A stretch of DNA of 53,931 bases. Origin: a virus. Position 1 is the first letter of the stretch, and every line of letters starts with the position of its first letter. Where the stretch lies: positions 1 through 53,931 of the IMG/VR virus record IMGVR_UViG_3300042936_001056, one strand, 5' to 3'. Positions 22,165-30,142 of this stretch are shown here, in pieces. The position numbers and the translations under genes are program-made. The notes under the pieces are model-generated. The model worked only from the letters and a program-made list of their open reading frames with translations, was not told where the DNA came from and did not search any database.

Positions 22165-23019
22165 ATGCGTATAATTATAACGGAAACACAACTTAAAAGA
22201 GTATTACTGTATGAAACTAAACAAGAAGTCATAACAGATGAATACTTAGATAAGGCAAAAAGTATTGTAACAAAATTACAATCAAGAGGGTTCACCATCG
22301 ATGCGGCTTGTGCAATGTCAGGTAATATATGGGCAGAATCACAATTTGATGCATCAATTGAGAGTTCTAATGGGGCACTTGGACTTTTACAGTGGTTAGG
22401 TGACAGAAAAAAGGGGTTATTGTCCTATGCTAAACATAAAGAATCTGAATGGTCTAGTGAAAAAATACAATTAGATTATATTAAGATAGAATTATTGGAT
22501 GGTTATAAAATGACTAATGGTAAACAAGTACCTAATTTACCTTCAGATATTAAATCATCTGATCAATATGAGGTAAATCAATTTAATAGTGCGATGAAAG
22601 GGGATACTATCCCACAAAAAGCACAAGGATTCGCTAAATTAGTAGAAAGATGTGGTGACTGTGATGGTACGATAGATATTAGAAAACAATCTGCAAAAAG
22701 AATACATGATTATATTAACGGAACCTATAAAAAAAGTAGTGGTAAAAGTACAACAAACACTACTACTAAAAAAGAAGAAAAAGGATCCCATTCGGTAGGT
22801 AGTGTGGTATACCCTAAAGAATCTGAAGGGTATGCAAATGTGAGAAAAGAAGCAAACAGAGATAGTGATAGAATTGTAAAAGTATTATCACCGAATAAGA
22901 TTGGTACAATAACCAAAACAAAAACTGACGGTGAAGGGCATCAATGGTATCAGGTTACTTTAGATAAAAAAGTAGATGGATTTACAACTGGATGGGTAAG
23001 ATCAGACGCAGTTAAATAA
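22165..23019 (+). CDS. Tagged phage lysozyme with SH3 domain
   Basis: 284 residues. Leader MRIIITETQLKRVLLYE-T (Glu17). Residues about 25-185 form a phage tail-lysozyme-type domain: AACAMSGNIWAESQFDAS with the likely catalytic Glu, then GALGLLQWLGDRKKGLL. A Ser/Thr/Lys linker (about 190-210) leads to a bacterial SH3 domain (about 215-284: VGSVVYP, YANVRKEAN, WYQVTL, GWVRSDAV). It hydrolyses peptidoglycan. Virion localisation is predicted by the tag, and would suit cell-wall penetration. Confidence 0.85.
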   Translation: MRIIITETQLKRVLLYETKQEVITDEYLDKAKSIVTKLQSRGFTIDAACAMSGNIWAESQFDASIESSNGALGLLQWLGDRKKGLLSYAKHKESEWSSEKIQLDYIKIELLDGYKMTNGKQVPNLPSDIKSSDQYEVNQFNSAMKGDTIPQKAQGFAKLVERCGDCDGTIDIRKQSAKRIHDYINGTYKKSSGKSTTNTTTKKEEKGSHSVGSVVYPKESEGYANVRKEANRDSDRIVKVLSPNKIGTITKTKTDGEGHQWYQVTLDKKVDGFTTGWVRSDAVK

Positions 23020-23035
23020 TTTTTTAATACAAACT

Positions 23036-23050
23036 AATATTTATTATAAA
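23036..23050 (+). promoter_or_regulatory. Late-type motif
   Basis: AATATTTATTATAAA, nine bases before the ATG at 23060. Confidence 0.55.
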
Positions 23051-23059
23051 AAAAATAAA

Positions 23060-24712
23060 ATGAAGTACATTATAACAGAAAATCAATATAGAATTTTGTT
23101 AAAGGAAGATAGAGTTGCCTTTTTGAAAACACAAAATGTTATTGACCCTAAATTATTAGATGACTTAACTAAAGGTAATTTAGAGAAAAAAAGTAAAAGA
23201 CCTGATGGTGGTATGGAACCTAATAAAATTAAAGTAGAACCCATAGAAAATCATGAAGGTATAGACATCGCATATATTGTAACAAACAATAAGGGTAAAC
23301 AGTCAGTAAAATTAAGTGATGAAATATTTGAAGATATCGTTGAGGCAGACCCATCTAGAAATAAACAATATGTTCAATGGATGATTCAAGTTTTCCTAAG
23401 ACATATTAGTGATGGTGATATCGAACAAGCGATTAGATTTTTAACTGAAGATTTACCAGAGGCTAGTGAGTTCTTAACAATTTTTGATGATGTTAAGAAT
23501 AAAAAAGTATTTAAGAGGAGTGCACCTAATAGACCTAATGCACCTCAGAATGTAACAGATATTAATCAATACACTTCATTGGCACAACTTTATTCTGTGG
23601 TTAGTCCATTTATTGGTGCTTCTGATGAAGAGAGTGAAGATGGTGAAAGTCCGTTATGGAAAAAATTAAAAAAGTATATTGATTTAGGTGAGGCTAAATT
23701 AGTTTATAGAGATGGTGATGTATTAATATACTCCCCTTTAACAATAGAGTCTAGTTGTGATCCTTTAGGACCTTTAGCGTCTTGGTGTACTAGAAGAGAA
23801 GGTAACACTTATTTTGATTCTTATAGAAGAAATAATCCTAAACCTGATGGTTCGGTTTCAGACTATTATGTGATTATGCCTAAAAACCTATTTAACGGTG
23901 ATGATGAGGGTAATACATATCCGTTACAATTCCACTTTGAATCTAATCAATTACACGATAAGAATAACTCGTCTATTGAGAGGAGTTCAAAACTTAGTGA
24001 GGTACTTAGTAGATTCCCTGGAATGAGAGAATTCTTCAAAAAGGAGTTAGGGAAATTAGTTGAGATGGATGTGGTTAAAGGTACGGGACTTATGGATAGT
24101 GCATACATCAAATATTTAAATATGTTTGGCGGTAGGGCAGAAGAAGTTATTTCAGGAGAGGTATATCAGAAAGGTGTTGAAAATATTAAGAAAATGGCTT
24201 CACAACAAAAAGTTCCTTTACAACAAAATAAATATTTAAAGTGGTTGATGGAGAATACTGAGAATGTTGAAATTTTAGATTATTTGGATCCTGACGTTAC
24301 TGAATCCTTAGACTTCTCAAATATGAATTTAGGTAAATTACCTAATATGTCTAAATTCCTTAAGGTGGATAGAATAACTGCGAATAATTGTAATTTAAAA
24401 ACATTACCAACAGTAGATATGTTACCTGATGGTGGTAGAAACATTAACGTATTAAGTTTTAATGATAATCAAATTACTAAAGCACCTTTAGATGGTTATG
24501 ATACATTAAAGGAGTGTTTTATGATTACATTACTAAATAATCCTATAAAAGAAATTAATGTACCAGTATTAACAAAAATGATAGAGGAAGAACCACAAAC
24601 ATTTATTCGTTTTGGTTTGAACTCTGATGTGATTAATAATCTTTCACCTAAAAATGTAAAAGAATTTCAAAATCTAATAGACGGTGTAGGTGGGGCAATT
24701 ACATTTAGATAA
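23060..24712 (+). CDS. Tagged large protein with LRR-like C-terminus
   Basis: 550 residues. Leader MKYIITENQYRILLKE-D (Glu16). A central domain (about 160-310) has conserved-looking strings DINQYTSLAQLYSVVSPF, SCDPLGPLASWCTRREGNTY and YPLQFHFESNQLHDKNN; this resembles a module I associate with large environmental phages but cannot name. The C-terminal region (about 410-500: LDFSNMNLGKLPNMSKFL, then ITANNCNLKTLP and LSFNDNQIT) contains degenerate leucine-rich repeats. Likely packaged. Activity unknown. Confidence 0.75.
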   Translation: MKYIITENQYRILLKEDRVAFLKTQNVIDPKLLDDLTKGNLEKKSKRPDGGMEPNKIKVEPIENHEGIDIAYIVTNNKGKQSVKLSDEIFEDIVEADPSRNKQYVQWMIQVFLRHISDGDIEQAIRFLTEDLPEASEFLTIFDDVKNKKVFKRSAPNRPNAPQNVTDINQYTSLAQLYSVVSPFIGASDEESEDGESPLWKKLKKYIDLGEAKLVYRDGDVLIYSPLTIESSCDPLGPLASWCTRREGNTYFDSYRRNNPKPDGSVSDYYVIMPKNLFNGDDEGNTYPLQFHFESNQLHDKNNSSIERSSKLSEVLSRFPGMREFFKKELGKLVEMDVVKGTGLMDSAYIKYLNMFGGRAEEVISGEVYQKGVENIKKMASQQKVPLQQNKYLKWLMENTENVEILDYLDPDVTESLDFSNMNLGKLPNMSKFLKVDRITANNCNLKTLPTVDMLPDGGRNINVLSFNDNQITKAPLDGYDTLKECFMITLLNNPIKEINVPVLTKMIEEEPQTFIRFGLNSDVINNLSPKNVKEFQNLIDGVGGAITFR

Positions 24713-24729
24713 AAATTTTTATAAAATTT

Positions 24730-24748
24730 GATATATTTATAATAAGAA
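24730..24748 (+). promoter_or_regulatory. Late-type motif
   Basis: GATATATTTATAATAAGAA, before the ATG at 24775. Confidence 0.5.
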
Positions 24749-24774
24749 TAAAAAAGAAATAAAAACTTAAAAAA

Positions 24775-24939
24775 ATGAGAAGAGAAAAAAAAGTGATTAG
24801 ATTGACTGAATCAGAAATGATTAACTTAGTAGAAAGAATTGTTAATGAAGTAAAAACAGAAAAAAGAAGACAAGTTACTGAATCTTTAAGACAAAGAGAA
24901 TCTAAAAGATTGTCAGAAAATAGAAATAGAAGAAGATAA
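24775..24939 (+). CDS. Minimal tagged peptide with basic tail
   Basis: 54 residues, almost entirely tag: KKVIRLTESEMINLVERI leading to VNE (Glu25), then a short Arg/Lys/Glu tail ending NRNRRR. VTE-S and LSE-N in the tail are further candidate sites. It is preceded by a late-type motif and sits eight bases before the 24948 gene. Its size suggests a DNA-associated packaged peptide, or a decoy for the protease. Confidence 0.7.
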   Translation: MRREKKVIRLTESEMINLVERIVNEVKTEKRRQVTESLRQRESKRLSENRNRRR

Positions 24940-24947
24940 ATTATTTT

Positions 24948-26363
24948 ATGAAAAAAGTTCAAAACCTTAACGAAGAAATACAAAAAATGAGAAAATTAAT
25001 GTCATTTAACATTAATGAAAATTCTCATGATTCACTATCTGAAGAAAATATTGAGAGTAGTATAAAAGAAGAAAAGGACCCAATTGTTGGGGATTGTGTT
25101 CAACTTGGGGGTCCTCCAGAAGTTGCACATGAAATGGAGAACGATTTAAATGATTTATTAACTCAGAAATTAACGGAAATAGAAAAATCTATACCTGTAA
25201 CAGTAACTTCTGAAATGGGTAATAGAGAAGATTTCCCACAATTTACAATAATTAAATTTAACGACACCGAAATAAAATTAGAATTCGATGAGACAAATAA
25301 AGGTTATTCTGGTTATAGACCTACTTGGACATATACAAAAGGAAAAGGTGGTATAGAGATAAGTACTAATATTAAAGTATCAGATTTTAAAGATGAGTTG
25401 TTAAAGAATAAGTGTTACAAATTATTGTACGATAGATACGATTCAATAAAAAATCAAATAGATAGTCAATTAGTTTCAGTTATAGTAGTACCGACAGAAG
25501 AATCACCAATAAAATATATTATGTTACTTAGTCAAAAAGGTAAGAGTGGTTATGTTAAGGCGAATAACATTACTTTATCATCTTTTAATAAACCATTTGT
25601 AACATTATTGGCTAAGAATGGTAAGAATAAAACATACGGTGAATTTGGTTTTCAAGGTAAGATTGATTTAGTTAAAGTAAATATTAATGGTGCTGAGGTA
25701 CCATCAGAATGGGACATACCAACACCAACATCTAATAAATGTTATTGTAATGATATTGTTACGGGTGAACAAATAGTATATCCTTGTGATGGTGAATTAC
25801 CTGAAAGATGTAAAAAAGGTGGTACTCCAATTGCATTTGATTTTGTGGTAGAAGCCAACAAAAATTTTGCTTTCGATGACGCAATTTTAACTGATGAGGC
25901 TAAAGGTATTATTAAACAAAAAATCGAAGAAGAGTGGAATGGGATACCACAAAATAGAAAAGATGGTTATTTAGATTTTATTAAAGATAAAAAAATAGAT
26001 GTTAACGCTTATGCATCCATAGATGCATTATCTAATTTTAAAGTTAGCGGTACCTACAAACCTTGTAGAAAAACAGGTCAATTAAGAAAAGATTATAATA
26101 AATGTCTAAGTCAGGCAAGAGCGGAGGCGGTAGTAGAATATTTAAAAACTATTGCAGATGGTACATTTAAAGATATTAATTTTGTTGCAAATGGTATGGG
26201 TGAAACAAACCAATTTAGTGGTTTAAAATGGGATAATGAAAAGCAACCTAAAACTAACTCTAGTGGTGTTCAGATAGACGAAAATAGTCCATATAGTACT
26301 ACCGAAACAAAGTCAGATAGAAGGTTTGAGGTTAAATTCCCTAAATGGCATACGGAGGATTAA
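24948..26363 (+). CDS. Tagged protein with OmpA-like C-terminus
   Basis: 471 residues. Second tag type (NLNEEIQKMRKLMSFNINE-N, Glu24). The middle contains beta-rich segments and a cysteine cluster (CYCNDIV, CDGELPERC, about 265-290). The C-terminal 170 residues (FAFDDAILTDEAKGII, then VNAYASIDAL, CLSQARAEAVVEYL and SDRRFEVKF) follow the OmpA C-terminal peptidoglycan-binding pattern with a long insertion. Predicted to bind the cell wall after delivery. Confidence 0.75.
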   Translation: MKKVQNLNEEIQKMRKLMSFNINENSHDSLSEENIESSIKEEKDPIVGDCVQLGGPPEVAHEMENDLNDLLTQKLTEIEKSIPVTVTSEMGNREDFPQFTIIKFNDTEIKLEFDETNKGYSGYRPTWTYTKGKGGIEISTNIKVSDFKDELLKNKCYKLLYDRYDSIKNQIDSQLVSVIVVPTEESPIKYIMLLSQKGKSGYVKANNITLSSFNKPFVTLLAKNGKNKTYGEFGFQGKIDLVKVNINGAEVPSEWDIPTPTSNKCYCNDIVTGEQIVYPCDGELPERCKKGGTPIAFDFVVEANKNFAFDDAILTDEAKGIIKQKIEEEWNGIPQNRKDGYLDFIKDKKIDVNAYASIDALSNFKVSGTYKPCRKTGQLRKDYNKCLSQARAEAVVEYLKTIADGTFKDINFVANGMGETNQFSGLKWDNEKQPKTNSSGVQIDENSPYSTTETKSDRRFEVKFPKWHTED

Positions 26364-26372
26364 TTTAAAACT

Positions 26373-26975
26373 TTAATTGTTATATACCACAGTTAAATTT
26401 AAAGTGGCGTAAAACCCATTTCTACCGTTCCAAATACCATATTTTGTAGAGACACCTGACATTAAGAATATTTCGTAATTATTTTTTGTAATTTTTTTAT
26501 TATAAGCATCTCTTACAACAAAACAGTGATCGGGTGATGATTCCCATAAATCAACAATTTCTTTGGTAATATCACCATATGTAATTTGCTTGTACGTTTT
26601 CAACATAAACAAACAAATTTCGTAAGTGTCGTTAACACTTTTACCACCATTATTACCGTATGAATTGGATGATTCTTTAATAATCATAGATTCCAATTTC
26701 TCAGTAAACAAATTTTCCCTCCCATCTGGATGATAAACGTGTTGTTCTTTAGACATTATATCGCAAGTTCTTTTAGATACATTGTCACTTACGACTCTAG
26801 AATAGTTCATTTTATAATTTCCTAACGAGTCTCTAACTTTATTAACTTCCACAACAATTAAACTATCCAACAAACGATAGTCAATATTATTCACATCCAT
26901 TACTTTAGAACCATCTCTCTGAGAAAAAACTACTGATGGAAGGATAAACATCAAAATCAAAATTAAGTTTTTCAT
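26373..26975 (-). CDS. Secreted CAP-domain protein
   Basis: 200 residues. MKNLILILMFILPSVVFSQ is a signal peptide. The remainder fits a CAP/SCP (PR-1-like) domain: VVEVNKVRDSLG near the start, MSKEQHVYHPDGRENL with the His-Glu-Asn features, later VDLWESSPDHCFVV. Bacterial CAP proteins are secreted, with poorly known activity. A paralogue lies at 29585 with a similar leader sequence and host-type promoter. Confidence 0.75.
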   Translation of the reverse strand: MKNLILILMFILPSVVFSQRDGSKVMDVNNIDYRLLDSLIVVEVNKVRDSLGNYKMNYSRVVSDNVSKRTCDIMSKEQHVYHPDGRENLFTEKLESMIIKESSNSYGNNGGKSVNDTYEICLFMLKTYKQITYGDITKEIVDLWESSPDHCFVVRDAYNKKITKNNYEIFLMSGVSTKYGIWNGRNGFYATLNLTVVYNN

Positions 26976-26995
26976 AGTTGTTACGTTTATAAGAA

Positions 26996-27026
26996 CAAAT
27001 ATACACCATTTTTTTTAATGTACAAA
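26996..27026 (-). promoter_or_regulatory. Host-type promoter (class E) for 26975 gene
   Basis: Minus strand: TTTG (27026-27023), 19-base spacer, TATATTTG (27003-26996). The untranslated leader begins TTCTTATAAA, as at 30085. Confidence 0.8.
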
Positions 27027-27044
27027 ATTTTTTACTGTTTTTTT

Positions 27045-27060
27045 GATATTTATAAATAAA
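27045..27060 (+). promoter_or_regulatory. Late-type motif
   Basis: GATATTTATAAATAAA, ten bases before the ATG at 27071. Confidence 0.55.
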
Positions 27061-27070
27061 ATAATTTATT

Positions 27071-29029
27071 ATGAGAAAAAATACGTTAACGGAAGAAATA
27101 TATAGAATGAGAAAACTAATGGGTCATGACTCAAATGAATATAGAGAAAATGTTACTTCATTCGATAGACTTTTAGAAGAAAAAATGATAAAAAAATATC
27201 TTCTTAAAGAAGAAGAGGGTGAAGAACCAAAATTTTCTGATTGGTCCAATGGTGGTAAAGTTAATTGGGAAAATGCAAAGTTAAAAGATATATTAAAATA
27301 TATTAGTGAAGTTGATGAGTATTTTGGTGGTTCTTTTTTAAATAATCCATCATATACTACAATGATGGATTGGTTTGCTGATAATGATAGTGAAAGTGTT
27401 AGAAATTCATTAAAAGAATGGATGTTTGGTGACATTTATTATGGTATTAAAAAATCCGAAGACGTTAGACAAACTAAGAAAAATGTGGTTACACCTGATG
27501 AGTATGATAAAAATCTTCAGTCTGAATTAACAACTAATTTGGGTGAGGCATCTAAGATTGATCTAAAAACACTTAACGTAACGGATAAAAACTTAAAGAA
27601 ATCAATTGATACTTTAATATCCTCTAGAACATTAGAAAAATTAAATAAAGAATTAATTGCAATTAATAATGGTAAAGTTTTTCTTAAAAAAGAAATAATA
27701 GAACCTTTAAACGATAAAATATTTACCTTAATAAATTATTATAAGAATCCCAATTCAGGTGAATCTTCCATTGAGTCTATCAAAGATATCGCAGACTATT
27801 TATTAGGGTTTAAATTGAGTGATAAAAAAGAAATTGGTTTAGATGTAGATGATGATGAAGTTAAAATAGATGTTGACGCCAATCAAAGGATAGGTATCAA
27901 AAATAGTATAATGAAAAAATTATCTACTGAAATCGAGTCTGTAGGTGAGGATACTTATAGAAAATTACTTAAAAAAATTAGTAATATAACAATCACTGAT
28001 GAACCTAAAGAACTTAAACAGTTTAAGGTTGAGGCTGAAACGGGTAAAGGTGTACCTATTATGACAGAAGGGGATTCAGATATATTCCAATACCCACCAG
28101 AAAATACTCCTGAGGGGGAAAGAAATACTTTAAGTAATAACTTTTTTCCTGATGATGGCACATCTATGTCCGAAGAATCAATAGGTGGTATAAGAGAACA
28201 ATTGAGATTACTAAGAAAGTTCATAAACACTCAAGATTCGGAAGTTGAGGCACAAAGAACAGAAAATGGTTTAGGTGAGGAATTTAAATTAGATGTATCA
28301 TCAATAAACATATTCGTATACTCTTCAACTAGTAAAGTAAGAACTACTTATAAAAGTAAAGATAAAAGTTTTAGTGAAGGTAATAACATAAAATTAGCGG
28401 AAGATAGAAGTGGTATTATTGAAAACACGATTAGGGGTATTTTGAAACAGTATAAGTTAGATGAATATAATATAATCTTAGCATCTAAAATTGAAAAACC
28501 TAATATCGGTCCAGGTTGGCAAAAATTAGATGGTAAATATGCAGACGGTTCAGACGTTCCAGTTACCTCATATGGTGCAATGTTTCAAGAGGCTTACAAA
28601 AGAGACAACACTTTAACACCTCAATTTTTTTATGGTAACAGAGGTACAGATTGGGCTAAGAAAGCATCACAAAAATTAGGTAGGGAAATATCTCAACAAG
28701 AATTATCACAAGAATATAACGATATATATGGTCCATTTAGAATGAATTTGGCTGGTATTAGTGTTACATTAAGGAAACCAACTATAGTTACTAAGGAAGA
28801 GGTTGGGGAGGACTATTTTGTTATTGCAGTGCCAGGAATGGGATTAGAATTTGAGTCAAATGGTGAATTTAGTTTTAGAGATACTTGGAAGAATTTAAAA
28901 AGAGGTATTAAAAAATTAAAAAGAAAAATAAAGAAGTCTCTAAGAAATCTTAAACCTAAACGTAGATTTTTTGGTAAGGCACCTGATTTTTCAAAAGTTT
29001 GTCAAACTTGTTGTCCTAAATGGGGTTAA
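27071..29029 (+). CDS. Tagged large protein with basic C-terminus, unknown
   Basis: 652 residues. Second tag type (MRKNTLTEEIYRMRKLMG) followed by a stretch ending YLLKE-E (Glu47), the best candidate cut. The body is mixed, with a helical region and a C-terminal domain (about 430-600) that loosely recalls an OmpA fold (LDVSSINIFVYSSTSKVR, later AEDRSGIIENTI). The end is very basic (LKRGIKKLKRKIKKSLRNLK) plus CQTCC; this could bind DNA or membranes. Not recognised as a whole. Confidence 0.7.
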   Translation: MRKNTLTEEIYRMRKLMGHDSNEYRENVTSFDRLLEEKMIKKYLLKEEEGEEPKFSDWSNGGKVNWENAKLKDILKYISEVDEYFGGSFLNNPSYTTMMDWFADNDSESVRNSLKEWMFGDIYYGIKKSEDVRQTKKNVVTPDEYDKNLQSELTTNLGEASKIDLKTLNVTDKNLKKSIDTLISSRTLEKLNKELIAINNGKVFLKKEIIEPLNDKIFTLINYYKNPNSGESSIESIKDIADYLLGFKLSDKKEIGLDVDDDEVKIDVDANQRIGIKNSIMKKLSTEIESVGEDTYRKLLKKISNITITDEPKELKQFKVEAETGKGVPIMTEGDSDIFQYPPENTPEGERNTLSNNFFPDDGTSMSEESIGGIREQLRLLRKFINTQDSEVEAQRTENGLGEEFKLDVSSINIFVYSSTSKVRTTYKSKDKSFSEGNNIKLAEDRSGIIENTIRGILKQYKLDEYNIILASKIEKPNIGPGWQKLDGKYADGSDVPVTSYGAMFQEAYKRDNTLTPQFFYGNRGTDWAKKASQKLGREISQQELSQEYNDIYGPFRMNLAGISVTLRKPTIVTKEEVGEDYFVIAVPGMGLEFESNGEFSFRDTWKNLKRGIKKLKRKIKKSLRNLKPKRRFFGKAPDFSKVCQTCCPKWG

Positions 29030-29048
29030 TAATTAAAAAATATATATT

Positions 29049-29573
29049 ATGAAAATTAAAAAAAATAATGTTGTAGTCACACTCACAGAAAGTGATATAG
29101 CGTCAATTAAAAAATATCTTTTAAAAGAAGAAAAAATATCATTTAAGTTTTGTTTTAAGACATACCCTGAATGGTTAAGATCTGACAGTACGAATGCGGG
29201 TCATGCAGGTACTAAGGCTTCTAGTGATAATACTTTGTGGCAAAAATTAAAAACGGGTGTTACATTCTCAATTACTAATTGTGAAGGATTGAAAAACGAT
29301 GATATCGGTGCAGGTATCCTATCAAAAATAACTGACGGTACTTTAAGAGAAAAGGCAGTAGAACAAACAGTTAATTTTTGTAGATCACATATAGACGATG
29401 TTATAACAGATCTTAAATCGGGTGATGTCAAAAAAAGAAAAAGACATATTAAACCAGATTTTACACCACAAAGTGGTGAGACTATAGATCAATGGGTTAG
29501 TAAATATGATTTCACTAAGGACATTGAAAATTTAGTACAAATTACTAAATGTCTTTACAATACACAGTTCTAA
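29049..29573 (+). CDS. Tagged protein, unknown
   Basis: 174 residues. Leader MKIKKNNVVVTLTESDIASI continues to YLLKE-E (Glu27). The mature part has several cysteines (FCFKTYPEWL, ITNCEGL, NFCRSHI) and a Trp-rich start. The beginning recalls small wall-associated domains but not enough to name. Follows 27071 after 19 bases, so probably the same transcript. Confidence 0.7.
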   Translation: MKIKKNNVVVTLTESDIASIKKYLLKEEKISFKFCFKTYPEWLRSDSTNAGHAGTKASSDNTLWQKLKTGVTFSITNCEGLKNDDIGAGILSKITDGTLREKAVEQTVNFCRSHIDDVITDLKSGDVKKRKRHIKPDFTPQSGETIDQWVSKYDFTKDIENLVQITKCLYNTQF

Positions 29574-29603
29574 AACAATGGTGGTTAATTAACCACCATT
29601 GTT
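29574..29603. terminator. Perfect 30-base palindrome between convergent genes
   Basis: AACAATGGTGGTTAA followed directly by its exact reverse complement. It spans the stop of the minus-strand 29585 gene and follows the 29049 stop, so a bidirectional terminator is likely, although the T-run is weak on both strands. Confidence 0.5.
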
Positions 29604-30085
29604 GAAGATTCATCTACCATACCGTTAGGTAATAGTACGATAGATATACCGATTTTATTAACACCTTCTGTCAACATATTTTTCTTATGTTTTTCAGAAG
29701 TCAACCAACTATTGTAAATCCTATTAGTTACTTCGGATACATATTCTTTAGTCATAGGGAAAACACCAAATGATTTACTGATATATACGTTTTCTGCCAC
29801 AATACTATTACTTTGAATGTCTGAGTGGTAGATTTTATTCTTATTCAACATATTCACTGACCACTCATCTGCGTAGATAGACAATGATTCATCTTTAGTA
29901 AGGACACTTAAACCGTGACTCACTCTAAAAGAGTTTATCATACCAATCAAAACAGTTTCCAAAGAATCAATATCCATTTGAGAAACTACTTTCTTATTAT
30001 TTTCGATGGAATAAGAAACCATATCGTTTTGGGAATAAGCCTCTACACCCAAAATAAGACTGAATAAAATCACTAAATTTTTCAT
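29585..30085 (-). CDS. Secreted CAP-domain protein
   Basis: 166 residues. MKNLVILFSLILGVEAYSQ is a signal peptide. The CAP domain is clearer than in the 26373 paralogue: MINSFRVSHGLSVLTKDESL, ADEWSVNML, YHSDIQ, IVAENVY and WLTSEKHKKNMLTEG. Key His and Glu positions seem present. Secreted or periplasmic. Host-type promoter and independent unit, so probably expressed early. Confidence 0.8.
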   Translation of the reverse strand: MKNLVILFSLILGVEAYSQNDMVSYSIENNKKVVSQMDIDSLETVLIGMINSFRVSHGLSVLTKDESLSIYADEWSVNMLNKNKIYHSDIQSNSIVAENVYISKSFGVFPMTKEYVSEVTNRIYNSWLTSEKHKKNMLTEGVNKIGISIVLLPNGMVDESSTMVVN

Positions 30086-30106
30086 ATCGTTATAGTTTTA
30101 TAAGAA

Positions 30107-30138
30107 CAAATGTAATAAGAAATATTTAATCTACCAAA
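30107..30138 (-). promoter_or_regulatory. Host-type promoter (class E) for 30085 gene
   Basis: Minus strand: TTTG (30138-30135), 20-base spacer, TACATTTG (30114-30107). Confidence 0.8.
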
Positions 30139-30142
30139 TTTT

